From positions 1 to 64,000 of the forward strand of contig JAUNVB010000004.1 in the NCBI GenBank assembly GCA_030537835.1: 64,000 nucleotides of DNA, read 5' to 3'. This document shows, one piece after another, positions 46,114 to 55,581 of this stretch (the stretch's first letter is position 1; the number at the start of each line of letters is the position of its first letter). The notes under the pieces were generated by a model that was not told the DNA's origin, ran no database searches, and was given only the letters and a program-made list of their open reading frames with translations. Origin of the DNA: Andreesenia angusta (GTDB taxonomy: Bacteria; Bacillota; Clostridia; Tissierellales; Gottschalkiaceae). The position numbers and the translations under genes were made by a program.

Positions 46114-46851
46114 ATGAATAAATTAGCATTAATAACTGGATCATCTAGAGGGATAGGAAGATCTACTGCGAAAAAATTTGCAGAAAATGGATATAATATT
46201 ATAATTAATTATAAAGAGAATGAAGAAATGGCAGAATCTATAGTAAGAGAAATAAATGAGCTAGGTAGAATTGCAATGGCTATAAAGGCAGATGTATCTA
46301 AATACAATGAAGTTGAAAATATGTTTAATGAGATATTTAAATACTTTAAGAGATTAGATGTATTAATAAATAATGCCGGTATTGCAGATTTAACTCTTTT
46401 TAACGATATAGATGAGGAGCATTGGAGAAAATTATTTGATACAAATGTACATGGAATGTTTAATTGTTGTAAATTTGCAGTTCCTAAAATGATAGAGCAA
46501 AGACAAGGTGTTATACTCAATATGTCCTCTATCTGGGGGATAGTTGGTTCATCTTGTGAAACACATTATTCAGCGACTAAAGGTGCTATAAATGCTTTTA
46601 CAAAAGCATTAGCAAAAGAATTGGGGCCTTCTAATATAAGAGTTAATGCAGTCGCACCAGGAGCAGTAGATACTGATATGATATCCGAAGTACCTGATGA
46701 GATATTAGAGAAGATAAAAGAAATCACTCCATTAGGAGAAATTGGAAAGCCAGATAAGATAGCTGAATACTTATATTTTTTAGCATCCGATAAGTCTGAT
46801 CATATGACTGGTCAGATAATAAGTCCTAATGGTGGATTCACGATATATTAA
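46114..46851 (+). CDS. SDR family reductase, probable EF-P 5-aminopentanone reductase (YmfI-like)
   Basis: 245-residue Rossmann-fold protein with the NAD(P) motif TGSSRGIGRS, NNAG, the catalytic Ser and YxxxK (SSIWG...YSATKGA) and the ending MTGQIISPNGGF. The SSIWGIVGSSCETHYSATKG stretch resembles YmfI, which reduces 5-aminopentanonyl-EF-P, more than FabG. A 3-oxoacyl-ACP reductase remains possible. ATG 46114 has GGAGAGG upstream. It stands alone beside a binding protein with no obvious link. Confidence 0.7.
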   Translation: MNKLALITGSSRGIGRSTAKKFAENGYNIIINYKENEEMAESIVREINELGRIAMAIKADVSKYNEVENMFNEIFKYFKRLDVLINNAGIADLTLFNDIDEEHWRKLFDTNVHGMFNCCKFAVPKMIEQRQGVILNMSSIWGIVGSSCETHYSATKGAINAFTKALAKELGPSNIRVNAVAPGAVDTDMISEVPDEILEKIKEITPLGEIGKPDKIAEYLYFLASDKSDHMTGQIISPNGGFTIY

Positions 46852-46870
46852 TTTATAGGAGATTGATATT

Positions 46871-48193
46871 ATGAAAAAATCTAAATATATAATAATAATC
46901 TTATCATTGATTTCTATAATTTTTTTAATTGGAAAAGATTATTTTATAAAAGATACGAATAAACAAGTTAAAAGCATAAAAACGAATCCATTACAAAAGA
47001 ATATAAAAGAAAGAAAAGAAATTGATATATTAGTTCCAGATTATGCAGTACCACCAGAAGATATGATTAAAGATTTTGAAAAAAAGACTGGAATAAAACC
47101 AAATTTTAAGATAATGAATTGGTCTAGAATTTCTAAGACATTGGAATATGAAGAAAAAAAACCAGATATTGTTCAATTAGATTGGACATGGGTAGGCAGG
47201 TATAAAAAATTAAATCTCATATCTCCAATAGAAGTATCTAATGAAGAGATAGAAGCTATGCCTTCGTTAAAAGCATTCGCAATAGAAGATAAGTTCTATG
47301 CTAAACCTTATTTTAATGAATTCAGAATAGGATTGTTTAATCAAAAACAATATCTTGATTCAGGTATTGAAAATATACCGAAAACATGGGATGAAATTTA
47401 CTATTCTTCAAAGCAGATAAGAGATAAAAATATAAATAGATATCCATACCATATAAGATTAAGCGATACAGAATATACATCTATAGACTTTATATCTCTT
47501 GCATTTTCGAGAAATGGAAAAGTTTTTAATGAAGATGGAAGTATAGATATAGAAAGTGCTAGGGATACTCTTGACTTCATAAATCAGATGTATTACGAAG
47601 AGTATATTTCTCCAGCTAGTAAAGATATATATATATTAGATGATTATAGAAGAATAGCGACAGGTGAAACAAGTTTTATGATTGGTAGTAGCTCTTATTT
47701 GATAGGATTGAATGATAAGTCTAAATCGAGTATTGCTGGAGAAGTCAAAGATATTAGAATTCCTGGAATAGATGGGAGTTCAAATTATATATTATCTTGT
47801 CCCGAAGGACTTGCTATAATGGAAAATTCAAAAGATAAAGAATCAGCTAAAGAGTATATAGATTGGTTTACATCTAAAAATGTACAAGAAAAACTTTTTT
47901 TAAATTCTAATATAATACCTTCTAGACTTGATGTTTTGGATGAAATCATAAAATCTAAAAAACTTAAAACTACTGGAGAGATATTAGAATCTGCTAAAAT
48001 TGCAAGTACACCTATACCAGATATAGATAAAATATATATGAAAGAAATGTTAGAAATTATTTCTTTTTCTATTAATAAAATGATAATAGGAGAAAAGTCA
48101 CTAGATGAGAGTCTTTACTTTATGGATGACTCTATAAGAAATCTTATAAACGGTAATCCTATTCCTGATGAAGTTAAGCAGACTGTCGACTAA
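46871..48193 (+). CDS. Extracellular solute-binding protein (ABC family 1), without a lipobox
   Basis: 440 residues. An N-terminal hydrophobic segment (residues about 6-24) acts as a signal or anchor. No Cys follows it, so it is not a classic lipoprotein. The rest resembles sugar-type ABC solute-binding proteins: DILVPDYAVPPEDMIKDFEKKTGI, KPDIVQLDWTWVGRYKKL, and the ...GSSSYLIGL... core. No ABC permease or ATPase genes are next to it, so it is an orphan. ATG 46871 follows TAGGAG, 20 bases after the reductase gene. The ligand is unknown. Confidence 0.78.
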   Translation: MKKSKYIIIILSLISIIFLIGKDYFIKDTNKQVKSIKTNPLQKNIKERKEIDILVPDYAVPPEDMIKDFEKKTGIKPNFKIMNWSRISKTLEYEEKKPDIVQLDWTWVGRYKKLNLISPIEVSNEEIEAMPSLKAFAIEDKFYAKPYFNEFRIGLFNQKQYLDSGIENIPKTWDEIYYSSKQIRDKNINRYPYHIRLSDTEYTSIDFISLAFSRNGKVFNEDGSIDIESARDTLDFINQMYYEEYISPASKDIYILDDYRRIATGETSFMIGSSSYLIGLNDKSKSSIAGEVKDIRIPGIDGSSNYILSCPEGLAIMENSKDKESAKEYIDWFTSKNVQEKLFLNSNIIPSRLDVLDEIIKSKKLKTTGEILESAKIASTPIPDIDKIYMKEMLEIISFSINKMIIGEKSLDESLYFMDDSIRNLINGNPIPDEVKQTVD

Positions 48194-48203
48194 CAGTCTG
48201 CTT
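48176..48203. terminator. Bidirectional terminator in the overlapping ends of two convergent genes
   Basis: Perfect 11-bp stem AAGCAGACTGT/ACAGTCTGCTT with a 6-base loop. It contains both stop codons: the binding-protein gene ends at 48193 and the guanine deaminase gene ends at 48190 on the other strand. T-rich flanks are present on both sides. Confidence 0.85.
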
Positions 48204-49467
48204 CTATTTCTTTTAATTCTTTTCCTGAAGAAAATCTTTTATAGATATTTCTATCATCACCTATATAAAAATATCTTTCTAATCTCTCTTCTAGAGTTCT
48301 AGGATTTATATCTAATAGATTTGAATCATCTAATACTAAGGCATCAAAATAATAACCTTCTTTAAATCTTCCTGTTTTTTCAAAGAAAGCTCCTCCACCC
48401 TTTGTAGCTAAATAAAATAACTCTGCAGAATTTAAACTTTCTTCATCACTATTTAAATATACCCATCTCATTTTAGATACTTGAGCAGATATAGATATAA
48501 CTGATCTTATAGAAATATCATGTCCTCCAGAAATATCACTAGCAAGACCAACAGGAACACCATTATTTAAAAATTTTCTTATAGGTGCAATACCACTAGA
48601 TAGATTCGTATTTGAGTAAGGAGAATGTGCTACAAATACTTTATCTTCAGCCATAGATTTAATTTCTTCATCTGTATTCCAACAACAGTGAGCCATAACA
48701 GTCTTATTATTTCTTATTAAATTATATTTCTTATAAACATCATAATATGAAGAAGATTCTGGATGAAGCTCTTTAACCCATTCAACCTCACTTCTATTTT
48801 CAGACAAATGTGATTGTATCTTAAGATCATATTTGTCAGCAATTTCCCCTAATTCTGTCATCAATTCTCTTGTACAAGATGGTACAAAACGAGGTGTTAT
48901 GATAGGTTTTACTCTATTATATTTATCTATACTTTGTTCAATGAAATCTAAAGTTGTCTTTATTGAGCTTTCTGTATCTTCTATATAGAAATCAGGAGAA
49001 TTTCTATCCATATTTACTTTACCAACATATCCATTTATGCCAAATTCATCCATTATATCCATAAGTTCAATTGTTGCATCTCGATGGATAGTTCCGAATA
49101 CTACAGCGTTTAAAGTTCCTTCTCTCCATAGTTCTTTTACAAATTTTTTATAGGCTTTTTTAGCATATATCAAATCCTCATATTTAGATTCTTCAGGAAA
49201 AGTATAAAATTCTAACCAGTCTAGAAGTTCTTTATCCATACCAAGACCTCTATTTACAAATTGAGGAGCATGTAAATGTATATCGCAGAAACTAGGAATT
49301 ATAATCTTGTCTCCAAAATCAATTAATTCGTATCCATCTAAATCACTTGGAAAATCCTCATATATACCATATATGAATTCATTTTCAACTGCTATATAAC
49401 CATTTGGAATTATCTCGTACTCTCCAAAAACCTCAGCAAATATTATATTTCCTTTATATATTTTCAA
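48190..49467 (-). CDS. guaD: Guanine deaminase (amidohydrolase family)
   Basis: Converts guanine to xanthine and ammonia. About 425 residues, of the metal-dependent amidohydrolase family: the DIHLHAP motif with metal-binding His residues (about 64 and 66), QSHLSENRSEVEW, VMAHCCWN, and ASDISGGHDI with the Asp ligand. The length fits the guanine deaminase family. It follows a purine permease after a strong terminator. TTG 49467 is called as start: a GTG three codons upstream is part of the GAGGTGA ribosome site. Confidence 0.92.
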   Translation of the reverse strand: MKIYKGNIIFAEVFGEYEIIPNGYIAVENEFIYGIYEDFPSDLDGYELIDFGDKIIIPSFCDIHLHAPQFVNRGLGMDKELLDWLEFYTFPEESKYEDLIYAKKAYKKFVKELWREGTLNAVVFGTIHRDATIELMDIMDEFGINGYVGKVNMDRNSPDFYIEDTESSIKTTLDFIEQSIDKYNRVKPIITPRFVPSCTRELMTELGEIADKYDLKIQSHLSENRSEVEWVKELHPESSSYYDVYKKYNLIRNNKTVMAHCCWNTDEEIKSMAEDKVFVAHSPYSNTNLSSGIAPIRKFLNNGVPVGLASDISGGHDISIRSVISISAQVSKMRWVYLNSDEESLNSAELFYLATKGGGAFFEKTGRFKEGYYFDALVLDDSNLLDINPRTLEERLERYFYIGDDRNIYKRFSSGKELKEIEADC

Positions 49468-49510
49468 ATTTTTCACCTCAAATCATATTTTAAAAGATTT
49501 CAATTTAAAA

Positions 49511-49549
49511 ATAGAACAAAATGTATAAATTAAATACATTTTGTTCTAT
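49511..49549 (-). terminator. Perfect long hairpin between the purine permease and guaD
   Basis: 16-bp perfect inverted repeat (ATAGAACAAAATGTAT with its complement) around a 7-base loop, followed on the minus strand by TTTTTAAA. It starts 6 bases after the permease stop, so guaD has lower expression or its own promoter. Confidence 0.9.
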
Positions 49550-49555
49550 ATATAA

Positions 49556-50872
49556 TTAAGTCATAAATATTATTTTAAGTATAAATAATACCGCTAATAT
49601 ATACATTACTACAGAGCTTTCTTTAGCTCTACCAGATAAGATTTTACAAACAGGATAAGATATTATTCCCATCATCAATCCATCACCAATACTATAAGCT
49701 AAAGGCATAGTGATTATAGTTAGAAAAGCTGGGAAGCCTTCTGTAAAATCTGTAAAATCAATTTTCATTATATTCTCAACCATAAACAATCCAACTACTA
49801 TAAGAGCTGGAGCTGTTGCTGCAGCCGGTATTGCTGTAAATAGAGGAGCGAAGAATAATGCTAAAGCAAAAAGACAAGCCGATGTAAGTGAAGTAAGGCC
49901 TGTTCTTCCTCCTTCTGAAATACCTGCTGTACTTTCAACGAAAGTAGTTACTGTAGAAGTACCTAAAACTGCACCAACTGTTGTACCAACAGCATCTGCG
50001 AATAAAGCTTGCTTTACATTAGGAAGTTTTCCTTCATCATCTAACATATTAGCTTTAGATGCAGCACCTATTAAAGTACCTATTGTATCGAATAAATCAA
50101 CAAATAGGAAAGTTATAACGACTACTAACATTTCACTAGTTAAGATATTAGATAATCCTATATTTTTAAATGCTAGAGCAGTAGGTGCTATCGATGGTGG
50201 TAAACTAAACAACCCATTAAAATTAGTAATACCTAATGGTATTCCAACTATAGTAGAGACTATTATTCCTATTAATAGAGAACCTTGTACTTTTTTCATA
50301 TGTAATATTGCTATTACAATCAACCCTATTATACAAGTTATAGCTTCTGGTGATTTTAAATTACCTAGTCTTAAGAGTGTTGCATCATCATTTATTATTA
50401 TATTTGATGCTTGAAGACCTATAAATGCAATAAATAAGCCTATACCAGCAGAAACTGCATTTTTTAGATTTATTGGAATTGCATTAACTATTGCCTCTCT
50501 AACGTTTACAAAAGTAAGTAATAAGAAAATCAACCCTTCGATAAATACAGCTGTTAATGCAAATTGCCAAGTCTGTCCATTCTGCAACACGACAACATAA
50601 GCAAAATAAGCATTTAATCCCATTCCAGCACTTAGAACGAAAGGATAATTAGCATAGAATGCCATTATAAGTGTAGCTACTATAGAAGCTAATATTGTAG
50701 CTGTAAATACTGCACCTGAATCCATTCCGGCTTCAGAAAGAATAATAGGATTGACAGCTAAAATATAAGCCATGCTTACGAAAGTCGTAATACCAGCCAT
50801 AATTTCAGTTTTAACTGTGGTTTTATTGGCTGAAAGTTTAAATCTTTTTTCTAAAAAACCACTATCATTCAT
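49556..50872 (-). CDS. Purine (guanine/hypoxanthine) permease, AzgA-like NCS2 family
   Basis: A 438-residue membrane protein with about 12-13 segments. AzgA/PbuG marks: KTEIMAGITTFVSMAYILAVNPIIL at the start, DLFDTIGTLIGA and GTSTVTTFVESTAGISEGGRTGLT. It imports guanine, hypoxanthine or adenine; guaD downstream favours guanine or hypoxanthine (inference). ATG 50872 follows GGAATG; an in-frame ATG 17 codons upstream falls inside a LacI-type operator and has no ribosome site. The leader has no purine riboswitch sequence. Confidence 0.88.
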   Translation of the reverse strand: MNDSGFLEKRFKLSANKTTVKTEIMAGITTFVSMAYILAVNPIILSEAGMDSGAVFTATILASIVATLIMAFYANYPFVLSAGMGLNAYFAYVVVLQNGQTWQFALTAVFIEGLIFLLLTFVNVREAIVNAIPINLKNAVSAGIGLFIAFIGLQASNIIINDDATLLRLGNLKSPEAITCIIGLIVIAILHMKKVQGSLLIGIIVSTIVGIPLGITNFNGLFSLPPSIAPTALAFKNIGLSNILTSEMLVVVITFLFVDLFDTIGTLIGAASKANMLDDEGKLPNVKQALFADAVGTTVGAVLGTSTVTTFVESTAGISEGGRTGLTSLTSACLFALALFFAPLFTAIPAAATAPALIVVGLFMVENIMKIDFTDFTEGFPAFLTIITMPLAYSIGDGLMMGIISYPVCKILSGRAKESSVVMYILAVLFILKIIFMT

Positions 50873-50907
50873 ATTAATCATTCCTTTACAAAAAATTTTA
50901 CTATAAA

Positions 50908-50923
50908 AAGAAAACGTTTTCAA
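50908..50923 (-). promoter_or_regulatory. LacI-family (cre or PurR-like) operator upstream of the purine permease
   Basis: TTGAAAACGTTTTCTT matches the CcpA cre consensus (WTGNAARCGNWWWCAW) at all but one fixed position. It lies about 36-51 bases before the start codon and 62-77 bases after the predicted transcription start, where it could act as a road-block. Confidence 0.5.
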
Positions 50924-50991
50924 TTTTAATATAAATAAAACTTCTAAAACATTGATAAAATAATATCATAAATATTTTAGAATTAAGTTAA

Positions 50992-51020
50992 ATTATATAA
51001 TAAAACTAATATAAAATCAA
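50992..51020 (-). promoter_or_regulatory. Sigma-A promoter of the purine permease
   Basis: TTGATT (51015-51020) and exact TATAAT (50992-50997) with 17 bases between, minus strand. The leader is about 113 bases and contains the operator-like site at 50908-50923. Confidence 0.7.
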
Positions 51021-51052
51021 TACGAAATATAGAAAAATTGAATATAATAATA

Positions 51053-51079
51053 AAAAGAGTAGATTAAATCTACTCTTTT
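51053..51079 (-). terminator. Terminator after the D,D-carboxypeptidase gene
   Basis: AAAAGAGTAGATT pairs with AATCTACTCTTTT around a very small loop, followed on the minus strand by TTTTTATTATT. It overlaps the stop codon of the gene. Confidence 0.82.
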
Positions 51080-52205
51080 AAATTGAATTAAAAAAACCTT
51101 TAAACCATAGTTGTATTGCTTTTAATCTAGATATATCATTATTTGTAGTTAGATCGAATTCTTTTTTCGTATCTCCGTATTCAATTATAAGCTTTCCTAT
51201 TATATCCCCTTTTTTTATAGGGTATGATAAATTTTTCATTATTAAAATATCTGATTTATATTCTTCATTATCTTTTATAAAAATAGAAACATCTTCTTTA
51301 GGCACTAAATCAATTTCAACGTATTTGGAATCATTTATTTTTTTCTTCCCAACAGTTTTATTTTTATTAAATAGAATTTTACTAGAGTATTCATTGTATA
51401 GAGAATCTATTATATCTATCGTCTTTTGATCTCTATCCTCTACGGATTCGGCTCCCATTATAACTGAGAGGATTCTATTAGATTTTTCACTTTTCTTTCC
51501 TGTTGCTATAAGACATCTACCTGCATTGTCTGTGAATCCTGTCTTTAATCCATCAACACCTTTTACATCTCCTAAGAGATTATTAGTATTTTCTAATTTT
51601 ATATCGTATTCTTTAATTATCAATTCTTTCTTACTAGTTATTTCAAGAATCTCAGGATATTTTTTTATAACATGACTTGATAGAGTGAATAGCTCTTCTG
51701 AAGTCATAGTATTTTCATTGCCCTCTGTGTCAGCTAGGCCATTAGGAGTATAGAATATAGCTTTTTCTAAACCTAATTCTTTAGCTTTACTATTCATCAG
51801 TCTAACGAAATTAGGAATCGATTCACCAAAATGTTTGGCTAATACCAGACAAGAATCGTTAGCTGACGATATGAGTATTGATTCAAGAAGAGTTTCAGCT
51901 CTAACTTTAGATCCTTTAACAAGATCTAATTTACTACCTTCAACCTCTAAAGACTCTTCATCGAATACTAAAGTATCGTCAAGACTTCCTCTTCCTTCAG
52001 CTATTAAATCCTTTATTACCAAATAAGTCATTATTTTAGTAGTACTTGCTATAGGAACAGGATTATCTCCATTGTAATTTATAACTATTTCATCATTATC
52101 AAGATTTCCAGCTACAACTCCTTTATAACTCTCGAAAGGAGCTGCAAGAACTATATTATTTAAAGATAAACATAAAATTAACAAAAACGTAAATGTTCTT
52201 TTCAA
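51078..52205 (-). CDS. D-alanyl-D-alanine carboxypeptidase (DacF/PBP5 type)
   Basis: 375 residues: signal peptide (to about residue 22, LAA), catalytic SxxK at Ser54-Lys57 (STTK), SAN motif (ISSANDSC), and KTG (GLKTGFTDNAG), followed by a C-terminal PBP5-type beta domain and a membrane-binding end. These enzymes trim D-Ala from peptidoglycan peptides. The ribosome site is AAGGGG. The gene is on the minus strand with serS 28 bases upstream. Confidence 0.9.
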   Translation of the reverse strand: MKRTFTFLLILCLSLNNIVLAAPFESYKGVVAGNLDNDEIVINYNGDNPVPIASTTKIMTYLVIKDLIAEGRGSLDDTLVFDEESLEVEGSKLDLVKGSKVRAETLLESILISSANDSCLVLAKHFGESIPNFVRLMNSKAKELGLEKAIFYTPNGLADTEGNENTMTSEELFTLSSHVIKKYPEILEITSKKELIIKEYDIKLENTNNLLGDVKGVDGLKTGFTDNAGRCLIATGKKSEKSNRILSVIMGAESVEDRDQKTIDIIDSLYNEYSSKILFNKNKTVGKKKINDSKYVEIDLVPKEDVSIFIKDNEEYKSDILIMKNLSYPIKKGDIIGKLIIEYGDTKKEFDLTTNNDISRLKAIQLWFKGFFNSI

Positions 52206-52233
52206 AGAAAAACCCCTTTATATTAAAATTTTA

Positions 52234-53505
52234 TTAATCAATTTTCTCTAAATTTCCCATATAAGGTTTTAATGCCTTAGGGATATCTATACTACCATCT
52301 TTGTTCTGATAGTTTTCTATTAATGCAGCAAAAGTTCTTCCAACTGCAAGACCTGAACCATTTAATGTATGCACGAATTCTGGTTTCTTAGTCTTTGAAT
52401 TTCTAAATCTTATATTGGCTCTTCTAGCTTGATAGTCCTCAAAATTACTACATGATGATATCTCAACATATCTATTATAACTTGGCATCCAAACTTCTAT
52501 ATCATAAGTTTTTGCTGACGAAAAGCCTAAATCTCCAGTACAGAGCTCAACAACTCTATAAGGTATTTCTAAAATCTGTAGAATTTTTTCTGCATTTGCA
52601 GTAAGTTTTTCAAGCTCTTCATAAGAGTTTTCAGGCTTAGTAAGCTTAACTAATTCGACTTTATCAAATTGGTGATTTCTTACTATTCCTCTTGTGTCTC
52701 TTCCTGCAGAACCAGCTTCCTGTCTAAAGCATGGAGTATAAGCAGTGTTATAAATAGGGAGATCATCTTCATTTAGAATCTCACCTCTGTGTATATTAGT
52801 TACAGGAACTTCTGCTGTAGGAATTAAGAAATAGTCTTTACCTTCTAGTTTAAACATATCATGCTCAAATTTTGGTAATTGACCGGTTGCCGTCATGCTT
52901 TCTCTATTAGCTATAAAAGGTGGAGATATCTCCCTATATCCATGTTCATTAGTATGCAAATCAAGCATGAAAGATATAAGTGCTCTTTCTAATTTTGCAC
53001 CTAATCCTTTGAACATTGTAAATCTTGAGCCGGTTAATTTAGAAGCTCTATCGAAATCTAATATATCTAAATTAGTTCCTAAATCCCAGTGAGCTTTTAT
53101 ATCAAAATCAAATTCTCTAGGCTCTCCCCATTTTCTTATCTCTTTATTATCTGCATCAGATTCACCTAAAGTAATATCTTTAAATGGAACATTAGGTATT
53201 TCTAATAATCTTCTATTGATTTCAGAGTCAATTTCTTTTACCTCTTTATCCATTTCGGTAATTTCATCTGATAATTTTTTCATCTTATCTAAAATAGAAG
53301 ATACATCCTTTCCTTCTTTCTTTAAATTAGGAATGGATTTTGAGACTTCATTTTGTTCAGCTTTCATCTCTTCAACTTTTACTAGAATATTTCTTCTCTT
53401 TTCATCTAAATTTAATAGTCCGTTTATATCATAGTCATTCCCCCTCTTATTAAGCCCTTCTTTTACTTCTTCAGTATTATATCGTATTCTCTTAATATCT
53501 AACAT
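52234..53505 (-). CDS. serS: Seryl-tRNA synthetase
   Basis: 423 residues, normal length. N-terminal coiled-coil arm (about residues 25-100, rich in K/E/D), then class II motifs: motif 2 region [25 protein letters not shown] and motif 3 [20 protein letters not shown], plus [18 protein letters not shown] 53505 follows AGGAAGTGA. No T-box leader was seen upstream. Confidence 0.98.
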   Translation of the reverse strand: MLDIKRIRYNTEEVKEGLNKRGNDYDINGLLNLDEKRRNILVKVEEMKAEQNEVSKSIPNLKKEGKDVSSILDKMKKLSDEITEMDKEVKEIDSEINRRLLEIPNVPFKDITLGESDADNKEIRKWGEPREFDFDIKAHWDLGTNLDILDFDRASKLTGSRFTMFKGLGAKLERALISFMLDLHTNEHGYREISPPFIANRESMTATGQLPKFEHDMFKLEGKDYFLIPTAEVPVTNIHRGEILNEDDLPIYNTAYTPCFRQEAGSAGRDTRGIVRNHQFDKVELVKLTKPENSYEELEKLTANAEKILQILEIPYRVVELCTGDLGFSSAKTYDIEVWMPSYNRYVEISSCSNFEDYQARRANIRFRNSKTKKPEFVHTLNGSGLAVGRTFAALIENYQNKDGSIDIPKALKPYMGNLEKID

Positions 53506-53646
53506 TTGATCACTTCCTTAAGAATATTATAAGTAAAATATGTATTAAAGTAAAAATACATTAATCTATTTCTATATTACTAAATAAATTTTAGTTTTAC
53601 AATAGAATTGATATTAAAGTAATATACAATAGGAATAAAGGGATAA

Positions 53647-53676
53647 TTGACTATAAAAAAAAAATTATGTTATAAT
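53647..53676 (+). promoter_or_regulatory. Promoter of the tRNA-Arg gene
   Basis: TTGACT (53647-53652) and an exact TATAAT (53671-53676) with an 18-base spacer, ending 10 bases before the tRNA. Another TATAAT-like repeat immediately follows. It probably also serves tadA. Confidence 0.75.
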
Positions 53677-53685
53677 TATTATAAT

Positions 53686-53760
53686 GCACCCGTGGCGAAA
53701 CGGATATCGCGTACCCCTCCTAAGGGTAAATTGCAGGTTCGATTCCTGCCGGGTGCACCA
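53686..53760 (+). tRNA. tRNA-Arg (anticodon CCT)
   Basis: 75 bases with a full cloverleaf: acceptor GCACCCG/CGGGTGC, anticodon stem TACCC/GGGTA with loop CTCCTAA (anticodon CCT, reads AGG), T arm GCAGG-TTCGATT-CCTGC, and CCA encoded at the end. It lies 33 bases upstream of tadA, so both may be on one transcript. Confidence 0.97.
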
Positions 53761-53793
53761 AATTTATACATAGAAAATTTATGGGGAGAAAGA

Positions 53794-54267
53794 ATGGATA
53801 ATTTTTTTATGAAGAAAGCATATCTTGAAGCTGTGAAAGCAAAAGATATAGGTGAGGTACCAGTAGGTGCTGTAGTAGTTAAAGATGGTAAAATAATAGG
53901 ATCTGGTTTTAATACGAAAGAAGAGACATTCGATACTACTAATCATGCTGAGATAATAGCAATAAGAGCAGCAAGTAAGTATTTAAAATCTTGGAGACTT
54001 ACAGGATGTACATTATATACTACTTTAGAGCCATGTCCAATGTGCGCTGGAGCGATAATGAATTCAAGACTGACAAGAATTGTAATTGGAACAAGGGATA
54101 AGAGAATGGGTGCATGTGGTTCAGCATTAAATATATTGCAAAATGATAAGTTAAACCATAAAACGGAGATTAAGTGGAATATAATGCAAAGAGAATGTTC
54201 TAATATATTAAAAATGTTTTTTAAAGAATTAAGAGAAGGAAAATTACTAAAAGAGCTGAATGATTAA
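53794..54267 (+). CDS. tadA: tRNA-specific adenosine deaminase TadA
   Basis: Makes inosine at position 34 of tRNA-Arg(ACG). The 157-residue protein shows the deaminase zinc motifs TNHAEIIAI (HAE) and EPCPMCAGAI (PCxxC). ATG 53794 follows GGGGAGAAAG; a longer reading frame would run through the tRNA gene and is excluded. The location next to a tRNA-Arg gene is fitting, though its own substrate is the ACG isoacceptor. Confidence 0.95.
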   Translation: MDNFFMKKAYLEAVKAKDIGEVPVGAVVVKDGKIIGSGFNTKEETFDTTNHAEIIAIRAASKYLKSWRLTGCTLYTTLEPCPMCAGAIMNSRLTRIVIGTRDKRMGACGSALNILQNDKLNHKTEIKWNIMQRECSNILKMFFKELREGKLLKELND

Positions 54268-54311
54268 TATGAAATTTAGGATAAATAATATTAATCAAAA
54301 TCAGCTCTTTT
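54249..54311. terminator. Bidirectional terminator between tadA and lysC, two-step hairpin
   Basis: Outer stem AAAAGAGCTGA/TCAGCTCTTTT (11 bp, perfect) and inner stem TGATTAATAT/ATATTAATCA (10 bp, perfect) with a 17-base loop. It contains the tadA stop codon and lies 24 bases past the lysC stop on the other strand. Confidence 0.85.
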
Positions 54312-54334
54312 AATATATTTAAATATATAAACCA

Positions 54335-55543
54335 TTATTCACAAAATCTTTTATGCAAAGCCTTAAGAGCTTCCTCACCTTTTTCCTGTTCAATTATACA
54401 TGATATTTTTATTTCAGAAGTACTAATCATCTCTATATTTATTCCAAGATCAGATAATGTTTGGAAAAAAGCAGATGCTATATCAGCACTTCCAGCTATA
54501 CCAGTTCCAACTATAGAAACTTTTACAACGGATTCATCATATATTACTTTCTTAGCTCCCATTTCCTCACTGACTTTTGAAGTTACATCTAAAGCATCTT
54601 TTATATCATCAGAAGCCACAGTGAAAGTTATATCATTTACATTTCTTTGCGTTACGTTTTGAATTATCATATCGAAAAACACATTATTTTTTGCTAATGC
54701 AGAAAATAATTGAAAGGCAATACCTGGTCTATCAGGAACTTCTAATACAGATATTTTAACAATATTATCATCTTTAGTAACACCACTAACAATCGCTTTT
54801 TCCAAAGCAGACACCTCCACAACTAATGTTCCAGGATTATTATTTAGACTTGATCGTACTACCATAGGTAGATTATATTTTCTTGCAAGTTCTACAGATC
54901 TCGGATGGAGAACACCTGCACCAAGACTTGCAAGCTCTAGCATCTCGTCATAAGAAATTTTGTCTATTTTTTTGGCTTCAGGAACGATTCTAGGATCAGT
55001 AGTATAGACACCATCAACATCCGTAAAAATTTCACATTTTTTTGCCTCTAATGCACATGCAAGGGCTACAGCAGATGTATCCGAACCACCTCTTCCTAAA
55101 GTAGTTAAATCACCCTTACTATTAATTCCTTGAAAGCCAGCAACTATAACAATATTATGCTCTTCAAGTTCTTTTATCAATCTATCAGTATTTATTTCAG
55201 CTATACGTGCATTTTTATAAACATCTGTTGTTTGTATTCCAGCTTGCGGTCCTGTAAGTGAAATAGAGTCTTCACCAAAAGCTTGTATAGCCATTGCTAG
55301 TAAAGAAATGGAGATTTGTTCACCTGTAGTCAATAGCATATCCATCTCTCTATTAGAAGGTCTTATACTTATATCGTAAGCTTTTTCTATCAATTCATCA
55401 GTAGTATCTCCCATTGCAGATACTACTACAACCACTTTATTCCCATCTCTCTTAGTATCTATAATTCTTTTAGCTACATTTCTTATTCTTTCCGCATTTC
55501 CAACAGAGGTACCACCAAATTTCTGTACTATTATATTAGACAT
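54335..55543 (-). CDS. lysC: Aspartate kinase
   Basis: First step of the threonine/lysine/methionine branch. 402 residues, monofunctional: the N-terminal kinase domain starts with IVQKFGGTSVGNAERIRN and has LGRGGSDTSAVALA, followed by two ACT domains (about residues 260-402, VPDRPGIAFQLFSALAKNN and VSIVGTGIAGSADIASAFFQTL) for feedback control. It is next to hom on the same strand. ATG 55543 follows GGAGG. Confidence 0.93.
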   Translation of the reverse strand: MSNIIVQKFGGTSVGNAERIRNVAKRIIDTKRDGNKVVVVVSAMGDTTDELIEKAYDISIRPSNREMDMLLTTGEQISISLLAMAIQAFGEDSISLTGPQAGIQTTDVYKNARIAEINTDRLIKELEEHNIVIVAGFQGINSKGDLTTLGRGGSDTSAVALACALEAKKCEIFTDVDGVYTTDPRIVPEAKKIDKISYDEMLELASLGAGVLHPRSVELARKYNLPMVVRSSLNNNPGTLVVEVSALEKAIVSGVTKDDNIVKISVLEVPDRPGIAFQLFSALAKNNVFFDMIIQNVTQRNVNDITFTVASDDIKDALDVTSKVSEEMGAKKVIYDESVVKVSIVGTGIAGSADIASAFFQTLSDLGINIEMISTSEIKISCIIEQEKGEEALKALHKRFCE

Positions 55544-55581
55544 AATTAATCCTCCATAAATGAATAAAATATTATTTAATT

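Noticed and set aside
53506-53646. T-box leader for serS
   Set aside because: No T-box sequence or specifier loop is visible on the minus strand; the gap is short and only AT-rich.
53647-53793. N-terminal extension of TadA
   Set aside because: The in-frame codons translate the tRNA-Arg gene; the real start is ATG 53794.
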